In this document: positions 1 through 5,854 of the stretch, piece by piece
Layout: every line of letters begins with the position of its first letter
Position numbering within the stretch: the first letter of the stretch is position 1
Origin: an uncultured Blautia sp.
GTDB taxonomy: Bacteria; Bacillota; Clostridia; Lachnospirales; Lachnospiraceae
Assembly (NCBI GenBank): GCA_938028845.1
Contig: CALIZJ010000215.1
Span: 1 to 6,154, forward strand
Direction: 5' to 3'
DNA length: 6,154 bases
Notes under the pieces: model-generated
What the model was told of the DNA's origin: nothing
The model's input: only the letters and a program-made list of their open reading frames with translations
The model's database searches: none
Position numbers and translations under genes: made by a program

Positions 1-1
1 C

Positions 2-217
2 CTTGCCATTGGGCGCGAAAAATGTATGGAGTGCTACGTAAAATATTTTACAGATGCCACTCCAAAGCAGATTGAATATTACTATACCTTTGTCAGCGCC
101 GGCTGCATCGGAATCTTGGAAAAATGGCTCCACGACGGCATGACCAGCAGCCCGGAAGAATTGGCTTGTATTGCGGAGAATATAATGATGAAAGGGATTG
201 CCTTTTTAAAAGGGTAA
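2..217 (+). CDS. TetR/AcrR-family transcriptional regulator, C-terminal fragment (5' end outside window)
   Basis: The reading frame is open from the left edge and ends at TAA 215-217, giving 71 visible residues. The segment IEYYYTFVSAGCIGILEKWL, followed by HDGMTSSPEELACIAENIM, matches the pattern of the Firmicute TetR C-terminal ligand/dimerisation domain (TetR_C_7 type): aromatic residues, a small-residue 'G..GI...WL' core, an 'xGM..SPEE' turn, then a final helix. The N-terminal helix-turn-helix lies outside the window, so DNA binding cannot be verified. The internal ATG at 26 is not a likely start because it would leave only the end of this domain. Such regulators usually control a neighbouring transporter or enzyme, which would lie to the left. 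The gene is convergent with the DUF4179 gene and shows no sign of being functionally linked to it. No terminator for this gene is evident directly after its stop. Confidence 0.8.
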   Translation, partial: LAIGREKCMECYVKYFTDATPKQIEYYYTFVSAGCIGILEKWLHDGMTSSPEELACIAENIMMKGIAFLKG

Positions 218-230
218 GGATTCTTTTAAT

Positions 231-256
231 AAAAAAAGCACCCCCGCCGAAGTGCC
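231..256 (-). terminator. Rho-independent terminator of the sigma/DUF4179 operon
   Basis: Read on the minus strand, the stem GGCACTTC, loop GGCG and GGGGTGCT (256 to 237) form an eight-pair hairpin with some G-U pairs. It is followed directly by a run of seven T (237-231). On the plus strand no T run follows the stem, so it serves the minus-strand operon ending at 349 and not the TetR gene. A further GAAGTG at 276-271 on the minus strand could pair with the CACTTC of the ascending arm, giving an alternative fold, but nothing shows this is used. Confidence 0.8.
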
Positions 257-348
257 AAATTATACCTCGCCACTTCACACGGGAATGCTTTCTCATCTTA
301 CCGGAAGGAATATCCCTTCCACCCTATATTCTTTTTCCTACACGCCTT

Positions 349-1992
349 TTACTGTTCTTCTTCGTCAAACACTACTTCTGTGTGCAGAACCGCCCGCTCA
401 TCCAAAAGCTCTTTAAAGGTCTTCGTCTTTTTCTTTTCCTCGTAATCATCAGACCAGTAATATCCTTTTAATTCGTCCATATATTCGTTGTAATCACAAA
501 GGTAAACATATATTGGTGAAACATCACGATCCTGAATGGCCAGGACATCCGCATAACCTCCGAATCTTGCCCCCTCCATCAGATCGCCATCTGCATCCAA
601 GACCACTGCACAATATTTTGCTTCCGGATCTTTCGTTTCTAAAGTGATCTCAAAAGGTGTGCGGGTAACAGACAGGATTCCATTTCCTTCTTCATCCAGT
701 AGATCCACTTCTTTTGTAACCGTCTTCGTGTGATCTTTTTCCACCTGGAAGGAAAAATCCCAGTCCCCGGTATACTTCCAGGTATTATAAGAATTCTCCT
801 CATTGGCCGTCTCCGGATACATTTCCACATATTTGTTCCACATTTCTGTATAAAGCTGATGCTCGATCTCCATTTCTTCTTCTGTGAAATTCTCATAATT
901 GTCCGGGTCCAGCCCTTTCTCCGCCATTGCCTGGTTATACTCGTCCACAAGTTCCTGGGGCATTTCCGGTGTGGTATCCATCTCCTGGGGAAGTGTGCCC
1001 ACAATCGCTCCGATAGATAAATCCACCGTAAATTTCTCGGGAATCTCCAGAGGCTGTGCATATTCCGCCATATCTGGTCCTCCCATCTCTTTGATAGCTT
1101 CATCTGAAAATTCTTCCAGTCCTAGCTGCTGAGCAATATCGTCAACGGATATCTCTCCGCTCTCTACCTTTTCCATGTCGATCCCCATTTCTGAAAGGAA
1201 AGCATCCCTTGCTTCATAATAGGCGCTCTGGCCAGCCTCATTGATGCTTGTATCTTTCATATCCACCCGCAATACTCCGGCATAGGTATTTTCATCTATC
1301 ATTTTCCCGTCCAGATATGCGTTTAAAAGAGTATAATCCGGATTATAGCTTAATATCATATCTGAATTTTCCAGCTTGATCTCAGGCACCTTGTCCTGAA
1401 ACATCATAGTATCTGGTATCGGTTCTTCTGATTCTACCAGAAGCGAGAGATACAATGCCGCGTCATTACAATAGACCTCGGATAAGGTAACGGTCACGCC
1501 GTCCACTGTTTTACGAAAAGCCGTGTCCGTGCCTTTTGGATCCTGCTCTCCGTCTGCTGTAGAAGCATTGTCTTGCGCACTTCCTGCTTCCTTGCTCTCC
1601 TCCTTTGGTGCGTCCTGTAAAGGCTTTGCGTATTCGCTGTAATCTCCGGAAAAGCCCAGAGAGTTTCCTAACTCTTCAAAGATATTTCCAATCAATGGAA
1701 TATTGCTTGCCCAGGCAGGATTCGTGATGCAGACTGCGGAAAAAACTGCTGCCGCTGCTGCGGTACAGCCTGCTATTTTATAAACTTTACTTATTGTTTT
1801 TCTCTTTTTAGCCTTAGTATGGGAAATGCCGCCGGATTCTTCCAGGGCTTTCCCCTGTCGGATCTGCTGAAAGGCCTGCTCTTTTGCCTCTAGCACTGCC
1901 TTGGGGAGTGCAAATTCTGCATTCAATGTCTGCTGGATCTTCGCCTCTGTATCTGCATGTCTTACTGTATGAAACTTTATTTTTTTACTCAT
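349..1992 (-). CDS. DUF4179-domain membrane protein, probable anti-sigma factor for the adjacent ECF sigma factor
   Basis: 547 residues. The cytoplasmic N-terminus (about 1-70) carries a predicted amphipathic helix (LPKAVLEAKEQAFQQIRQGK, 29-48) of the kind that contacts the sigma factor, then a basic stretch (KAKKRK). One membrane segment spans roughly 72-91 (IAGCTAAAAAVFSAVCI), followed by NPAWASNIPLIGNIFEELG and the SGDYSEYAKPL signature typical of DUF4179 proteins. The remaining 430 or so residues should lie outside the membrane: a Ser/Glu/Asp-rich linker (127-157), beta-rich segments from 160 and from about 405 (the latter resembling the C-terminal domain often paired with DUF4179), and a long acidic helical stretch between about 255 and 402. 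The ATG overlaps the sigma stop codon as ATGA and has AGAGG nine bases upstream. Domain family is well supported; the anti-sigma role is inferred from topology and coupling to the sigma gene. Confidence 0.87.
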   Translation of the reverse strand: MSKKIKFHTVRHADTEAKIQQTLNAEFALPKAVLEAKEQAFQQIRQGKALEESGGISHTKAKKRKTISKVYKIAGCTAAAAAVFSAVCITNPAWASNIPLIGNIFEELGNSLGFSGDYSEYAKPLQDAPKEESKEAGSAQDNASTADGEQDPKGTDTAFRKTVDGVTVTLSEVYCNDAALYLSLLVESEEPIPDTMMFQDKVPEIKLENSDMILSYNPDYTLLNAYLDGKMIDENTYAGVLRVDMKDTSINEAGQSAYYEARDAFLSEMGIDMEKVESGEISVDDIAQQLGLEEFSDEAIKEMGGPDMAEYAQPLEIPEKFTVDLSIGAIVGTLPQEMDTTPEMPQELVDEYNQAMAEKGLDPDNYENFTEEEMEIEHQLYTEMWNKYVEMYPETANEENSYNTWKYTGDWDFSFQVEKDHTKTVTKEVDLLDEEGNGILSVTRTPFEITLETKDPEAKYCAVVLDADGDLMEGARFGGYADVLAIQDRDVSPIYVYLCDYNEYMDELKGYYWSDDYEEKKKTKTFKELLDERAVLHTEVVFDEEEQ

Positions 1993-2531
1993 AAGATCAT
2001 TCCTCTCTTTTTCGCCGCAATCTCTATTATAGAATCCTCCTTAGAATACTCTGCCCGGATCTGTTCTCTTGCCCTTTTTAATCTGGACTTTACCGTATTC
2101 TCATTTAATTCTAAAATAGATGCGATATCTGAAATCTTAAATCCCTCTACATAGTATAAGATCAAAACAATTCTGTATTTTTCCTCTACAAGACTGAGCA
2201 TTTCCTTAAATTCAAGCTCTGCCAGCGATCCGTCCTGGCCGGGCACATCCGGCATATTATCCTGCACCTGGATGCTTCGATAATGGCGAAGGATCTTATT
2301 GCATTCATTGATCAAGATCCGGATCATCCATGTTTTAAAATATTGTGGTTGTTTTAATGTATGGATCTTTTCGAAGCAGGTCAGGATCGTATCCTGAATA
2401 GCGTCTGCCACGTCCTCATCGTTTCCTAATATCCCACGTGCAACCTTATACATAGCAAGTGTATTTTTTTCCATCAGCTCAAGGAAAGCATCCGCGTCAC
2501 CCGCAATGGACTGTTTTACTAGATGTTTCAA
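1989..2531 (-). CDS. ECF-family RNA polymerase sigma factor (sigma-70 family, region 2 and region 4 only)
   Basis: 180 residues, normal for an ECF sigma factor. Region 2 covers about 10-82, with the core-binding/-10 segment DVADAIQDTILTCFEKIHTL (40-59) and the motif FKTWMIRILINECNKILR (65-82). A variable linker (83-105) follows. Region 4 covers about 108-160, with the helix-turn-helix KISDIASILELNENTVKSRL (132-151) that reads the -35 element. Region 3 is absent, which defines the ECF type. The start is TTG (2531-2529), not ATG: AGGAGG lies eight bases upstream, and the in-frame upstream codons contain no ATG before a stop. The C-terminal end overlaps the DUF4179 gene by four bases, giving a translationally coupled sigma/anti-sigma pair. 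It most resembles the SigV-like/ECF30-type group found with DUF4179 partners; that subgroup assignment is from memory of sequence style, not a search. Confidence 0.92.
   Translation of the reverse strand: MKHLVKQSIAGDADAFLELMEKNTLAMYKVARGILGNDEDVADAIQDTILTCFEKIHTLKQPQYFKTWMIRILINECNKILRHYRSIQVQDNMPDVPGQDGSLAELEFKEMLSLVEEKYRIVLILYYVEGFKISDIASILELNENTVKSRLKRAREQIRAEYSKEDSIIEIAAKKRGMIL
2002..2006 (-). promoter_or_regulatory. Ribosome binding site of the DUF4179 gene, inside the sigma coding region
   Basis: AGAGG on the minus strand, nine bases before ATG 1992-1990. It lies within the last codons of the sigma gene. With the ATGA overlap, it supports coupled translation of the two proteins. Confidence 0.7.
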
Positions 2532-2534
2532 TGA

Positions 2535-2545
2535 CCTCTCCTCCT
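2535..2545 (-). promoter_or_regulatory. Ribosome binding site that fixes the TTG start of the sigma gene
   Basis: The minus-strand sequence AGGAGGAGAGG ends three bases before TTG 2531. The AGGAGG part is eight bases away, ideal spacing. It is the main reason to accept the rare TTG initiator, since no in-frame ATG exists between the upstream stop and this point. Confidence 0.85.
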
Positions 2546-2568
2546 GTCTTTTGTCAACGTTGATTTCT

Positions 2569-2599
2569 CCTGTTTTTCACAGGCATGTCATTCGAATGA
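2569..2599 (-). other. Leader of the sigma transcript: 12-base palindrome and small hairpin
   Basis: Between the ECF-type promoter and the sigma ribosome binding site lie a perfect 12-base palindrome, TCATTCGAATGA (2588-2599), and a five-pair hairpin, CCTGT-GAAAA-ACAGG (minus strand, 2583-2569). Neither is followed by a T run, so they are not terminators. They could be an operator or a 5' mRNA structure. The sequence features are certain; any role is unproven. Confidence 0.4.
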
Positions 2600-2625
2600 A
2601 CGAAAGCTCTTTTTGCTTTACACTT

Positions 2626-2656
2626 ATTAGATGGAATTGAGTAAAAAAAAGTTTCA
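2626..2656 (-). promoter_or_regulatory. Candidate ECF-type promoter for the sigma/DUF4179 operon (autoregulation)
   Basis: On the minus strand, TGAAAC (2656-2651) is followed by 17 bases beginning with a T8 run, then CATCTAAT (2633-2626). TGAAAC is the classic ECF -35 element, and CATCTAAT is one base from the CGTC-type -10 element seen with SigW/SigV-class factors. Spacing fits the usual 16-17 bases. Transcription would begin near 2620, giving a leader of about 90 bases. No comparable TTGACA/TATAAT pair was found in this gap, so self-activation by the encoded sigma is the simplest reading. This is inference from motif match only. Confidence 0.68.
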
Positions 2657-2671
2657 AATTATTTTAAATTC

Positions 2672-5600
2672 TTATATTCCCTTAAAGGAAAAAGAAAATT
2701 CTATTCTGCCGTCCTTTGGCAATAAATATTCCGGATGGGTACAAGCACCCCAGCTGTCGTCTCCTCCTACACCCATCTGCGCCTTTGCCGCACGGATGAC
2801 CGTATAATGTACAGCAGGAAGTTCGTAAAGATGCATGGCATTTTCCAGCTCATGAGGCGTGTACGGCAAGGCGGAGAACATCATAGGGCCGTTGTCCTCA
2901 TCCATTTCAAAGAGCATACCCCGTCCTTTTCTGTCAGTCACCTTGGCCCAGCGCACTTCTTCTTTGGCTCCGCATTCCTGAGGTACCAGATATTTTGCCA
3001 TATTTTCTTGTACCAGATTGCTATAAACTCCAAGCTTTGCCCCTCTTTTTCTGTCCCAATATGTCTCTTGCGGACCCAGTCCATACCATTTTATCCGGTC
3101 ATAATCTGCGGAAAGTTTAAAGAGTACTCCGAACTCAGGCATATCCCTAAGACCTTCCGTTGAGTCATAGGTAAGCGTGGTCTTTATCCTTCCGTCTCCA
3201 AACACCTCATAAGAAAGGAAACATTTGCCTGCAGGTACAGTAGGCATATAATACGTAAAGGTTAGTTTTACTGTATTCTTCTTTCTCTCGATCTTAGGCT
3301 CCTCCCCGGGATCATATCCTCCTTTTTCATATTTTTTATGGGATAAATATAAGCTGGCTATTTTCCACTGGGCATAGCCCATAGGCATCAGATTTCCCTT
3401 GTCATTATCCGTAGGCGCCCGCCAGAAGTTTGGTTTTGGCATTGTCTCAAGCATTTCTCTGCCTGCATATCTATAGGAAATCAGACCTCCTCCGCTGATA
3501 GAAAAAATCACTTCAAAGTCTTCTCCCCTAACCCCGATATTATGCAGACTTTTAACCACCTGGATTTCTTTCTCGCAGATTTGTTTTTGTCTCTTCACCT
3601 GATATACAAACTGTCCAAAAGCCACCTCATGTCCTATAGGAGCCCATATTTTTTCTTCTTTTAAATGAAAAGAAACCGTAACTATGTACTCTCCGGGAAG
3701 CTTTTCTTTTTCAAATGGCAGCGGATAGATTTTTTCCTTTAAAGGTTCTACCTCTGTCTTTAATTCACCTTTACGGATTATTTTTCCATCCTTTGCAACC
3801 GTCACCAGACACATATAGGCATTGGTATTGGTAAAAAGATTTTTATTGATGATCCTTACGTCCTCTTCTCCTACCTCTGCTGTAATGTTCTGGTAATTAA
3901 ATTTTACTTCCTGCATTTTAGGAGAAGCTTTTCGCTCTTCGCCGTATACAATACCGTTTCCACTGAAATTATAATCCGTAGGCCGGTCTTTAAAATCGCC
4001 GCCGTAAGCCTGAAATTCTTTTCCATAACGGTCTTTTTTAGAAAGAGACTGGTCAATATAATCCCAGATAAAGCCGCCCTGATATCTTGGTTCTGTGTCT
4101 GTGAGATCTGTATACTTGTGCATTGCCCCACAGGAATTCCCCATAGCATGTGCATATTCACAGCATAGGAAAGGTTTACTGCCGTCCTTGGAAAGAAATT
4201 CCTTAATTTTTTCTACAGACGGGTACATCTGGCTTTCCATATCACTTGTGTCATTGTACCGCCTGTCATGGAATACCCCCTCATAATGGACCAGACGGGT
4301 GGAATCTGCCTTACGGAAAAACTGTGACATCTCAAAGATATCTTTTCCTCCAAAAGACTCGTTTCCACAGGACCAGATCAGGATTGACGCATGGTTTTTA
4401 TCCCTCTGGTACATGGAATTTGCCCTGTCAAGCAGCATGTCCAGCCACTCTGGTTTATCGTGAGGAAGTACCTGGGTGTAATCTCCCAAAGCCGCCGCTT
4501 TATCCCAGGTGCCGTGGGTTTCCAGATTTGTCTCATCCATCAGGTAAATTCCATATTCGTCGCATAGCTGATACAGAAGTGAACTGTTTGGATAATGGGA
4601 AGTGCGGATGGCATTGATATTATTTTGTTTCATAAGGGAAAGATCCCGGCACAGTTCTTCCTCCGATACGTTCCTTCCTGTAACAGAGCTAAATTCATGC
4701 CGGTTTACACCTTTAAATACAATACGTTTTCCATTTAATAGCATCAGTCCGTCTTTCATTTCAAATCTGCGAAAGCCCACTTTCTGCGGCAGGATTTCCT
4801 GTAACACACCAGACTCATCGTAAACTTCCAGCTGCAGATCGTATAACTTCGGATTCTCTCCGCTCCAAAGTACAGGAGCGGGTATCTCCCAGGAAAATCT
4901 GCTTTCTCCCTGAAGGGATTCCTGGGCCTCTAATAACGTTCTTCCATCCAGAGAAAGGGTTATTCTTCCTTTTCCCTTTCCCCATACTTTTGCCTGCAGT
5001 TCAAAAGCCGCTTTTTCCAGCGTCTCATCTGGAATTGCACGAATCTGCAGATCATACACGTGAACATCCGGCACAGTATAAAGATAGACATCCCGGTAAA
5101 TTCCGGAAAACCGAAAGAAATCCTGATCCTCGCACCAACTGCCGCTGCTCCATTTATACACCTGCGCACACAGTTTATTTTCCCCGTCCTTTATATACTC
5201 TGTCAGTTCAAATTCAGAAGGGGTAAAGGAATCTTCACTATACCCAATAAAGTTTCCGTTCAGCCACAGGGCAAACGCGCTTTCCACTCCCTGAAAAGAT
5301 ACAAATATCCGCTTTCCCTGCATAAATTCCGGAACGGCAAAGTATTTTGCATAGCTTGCCACAGGATTAAACCGTTCTGGTATTTCTCCGGGATAAATCT
5401 CTTCATGCCCTTCCCAGGGATACTGTACATTCACATACTGGGGCGCATCATACCCTTCCAGCTGAATATGTGCCGGCACGTAAATATCCGCCCATTCTTT
5501 ACAGGAATACCCTGCCTGCTCGAATCCCTTTATCGTCTGCTTATAATTACGTGCATAATGGAATTTCCAGACTCCATTCAGGCTATGACGAAACAAGGAG

Positions 5601-5716
5601 CTGCCCTCCTCCCATTCTTCCTCTGACCGATAATACAGATGGTCTGAATGAGCGTCCAGCCTGCCATCGCGAAAATACTGTGGATCTTTTACCAGATCGT
5701 AATTAAATGTTTTCAT
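2672..5716 (-). CDS. lacZ: Beta-galactosidase, glycoside hydrolase family 2 (LacZ type)
   Basis: 1014 residues, close to E. coli LacZ (1024), and full length. It hydrolyses terminal beta-D-galactosides such as lactose in the cytoplasm; no signal peptide is visible. Domain order: sugar-binding jelly roll (about 10-215), Ig-like linker (217-318), TIM barrel (320-612), a second Ig-like domain (about 620-705, DUF4981 type) and the beta-galactosidase small-chain domain (about 725-1010). Acid/base Glu453 sits in WSCGNES and nucleophile Glu520 in CCEYAHAMGN. Other active-site equivalents are present: Asn96, Asp199 (EDQD), His340 (NRHE), His374 (RTSHYP), Mg ligands Glu399 and His401 (NLETHG), Trp551, Phe584/Asn587 and Trp989 (GGDDSW). 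The ATG at 5716 is chosen because AAGGAGGT lies five bases upstream. An in-frame ATG at 5767 would add 17 residues but has no ribosome binding site. Specificity beyond beta-galactoside cannot be read from sequence alone. Confidence 0.96.
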   Translation of the reverse strand: MKTFNYDLVKDPQYFRDGRLDAHSDHLYYRSEEEWEEGSSLFRHSLNGVWKFHYARNYKQTIKGFEQAGYSCKEWADIYVPAHIQLEGYDAPQYVNVQYPWEGHEEIYPGEIPERFNPVASYAKYFAVPEFMQGKRIFVSFQGVESAFALWLNGNFIGYSEDSFTPSEFELTEYIKDGENKLCAQVYKWSSGSWCEDQDFFRFSGIYRDVYLYTVPDVHVYDLQIRAIPDETLEKAAFELQAKVWGKGKGRITLSLDGRTLLEAQESLQGESRFSWEIPAPVLWSGENPKLYDLQLEVYDESGVLQEILPQKVGFRRFEMKDGLMLLNGKRIVFKGVNRHEFSSVTGRNVSEEELCRDLSLMKQNNINAIRTSHYPNSSLLYQLCDEYGIYLMDETNLETHGTWDKAAALGDYTQVLPHDKPEWLDMLLDRANSMYQRDKNHASILIWSCGNESFGGKDIFEMSQFFRKADSTRLVHYEGVFHDRRYNDTSDMESQMYPSVEKIKEFLSKDGSKPFLCCEYAHAMGNSCGAMHKYTDLTDTEPRYQGGFIWDYIDQSLSKKDRYGKEFQAYGGDFKDRPTDYNFSGNGIVYGEERKASPKMQEVKFNYQNITAEVGEEDVRIINKNLFTNTNAYMCLVTVAKDGKIIRKGELKTEVEPLKEKIYPLPFEKEKLPGEYIVTVSFHLKEEKIWAPIGHEVAFGQFVYQVKRQKQICEKEIQVVKSLHNIGVRGEDFEVIFSISGGGLISYRYAGREMLETMPKPNFWRAPTDNDKGNLMPMGYAQWKIASLYLSHKKYEKGGYDPGEEPKIERKKNTVKLTFTYYMPTVPAGKCFLSYEVFGDGRIKTTLTYDSTEGLRDMPEFGVLFKLSADYDRIKWYGLGPQETYWDRKRGAKLGVYSNLVQENMAKYLVPQECGAKEEVRWAKVTDRKGRGMLFEMDEDNGPMMFSALPYTPHELENAMHLYELPAVHYTVIRAAKAQMGVGGDDSWGACTHPEYLLPKDGRIEFSFSFKGI

Positions 5717-5720
5717 CCTT

Positions 5721-5728
5721 ACCTCCTT
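5721..5728 (-). promoter_or_regulatory. Ribosome binding site that fixes the lacZ start
   Basis: AAGGAGGT on the minus strand, near-perfect anti-16S complementarity, five bases before ATG 5716-5714. This decides for the start at 5716 over the in-frame ATG at 5767. Confidence 0.9.
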
Positions 5729-5762
5729 CTGACGCACTTTCCACTCAGGGTACAATGACTGC

Positions 5763-5774
5763 GCCATTAATGGC
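5763..5774. repeat. 12-base perfect palindrome in the lacZ leader
   Basis: GCCATTAATGGC reads the same on both strands. It lies five bases from the dyad at 5780-5795 and about 30-40 bases downstream of the predicted transcription start. It could be an operator half of a paired site or an mRNA hairpin. It also contains the unused in-frame ATG at 5767. Confidence 0.5.
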
Positions 5775-5779
5775 AGATT

Positions 5780-5795
5780 TGGAAGTTATCTTCCA
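5780..5795. promoter_or_regulatory. Inverted repeat just downstream of the lacZ promoter, candidate operator
   Basis: TGGAAG-TTAT-CTTCCA is a dyad of six-base arms around a four-base centre. It starts about 10 bases after the predicted transcription start, a usual position for a repressor operator. The cognate regulator is not in the window: the TetR fragment is 5.5 kb away and has no visible link. Confidence 0.45.
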
Positions 5796-5811
5796 CTCCG
5801 TTTTTTAGAAG

Positions 5812-5840
5812 ATTGTATCTGGTTCTGTCTATTGTGTCAA
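5812..5840 (-). promoter_or_regulatory. Housekeeping (sigma-A type) promoter of lacZ
   Basis: On the minus strand, a perfect -35 TTGACA (5840-5835), a 17-base spacer and -10 TACAAT (5817-5812; consensus TATAAT). Expected start is near 5805, leaving a leader of about 90 bases before ATG 5716. The -35 is only 15 bases past the stop codon of the upstream gene. The sequence overlapping the -35, AAAGAAACGTTGACA, resembles a catabolite-responsive (CcpA) site with two mismatches to the commonly used consensus, which would fit carbon-source control, but this is weak. Confidence 0.82.
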
Positions 5841-5854
5841 CGTTTCTTTTCTCC

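Noticed and set aside
259..264. Perfect TATAAT on the minus strand downstream of the DUF4179 gene
   Set aside because: No -35-like hexamer at 16-18 bases upstream, and it sits just ahead of the operon terminator, so it is probably a chance match.
303..320. Inverted repeat GGAAGG/CCTTCC in the 3' region of the DUF4179 gene as a terminator
   Set aside because: No T run follows on either strand; the hairpin at 231-256 is the better terminator.
124..471. 115-codon plus-strand open frame across the convergent gap
   Set aside because: It overlaps the TetR end and the DUF4179 end in other frames, crosses the terminator and encodes low-complexity Phe/Leu-rich sequence typical of antisense shadows.
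2529..2557. TTGACA on the minus strand in the sigma leader as a housekeeping -35
   Set aside because: Seventeen bases on lies TCATTG, not a -10, and transcription would start inside the sigma gene, losing its ribosome binding site.
2671..2700. Weak TTCCT-TTAA-GGGAA hairpin at the end of lacZ as a terminator
   Set aside because: Five weak pairs within the coding end, and the following sequence is mixed AT and not a T run.
5060..5626. 188-codon plus-strand open frame antisense to lacZ
   Set aside because: It lies wholly opposite conserved LacZ N-terminal coding sequence, has no ribosome binding site I can see and no recognisable domain.
5717..5767. In-frame ATG at 5767 extending LacZ by 17 residues
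   Set aside because: No Shine-Dalgarno precedes it, it lies within a palindrome, and the ATG at 5716 has a near-perfect AAGGAGGT five bases upstream.
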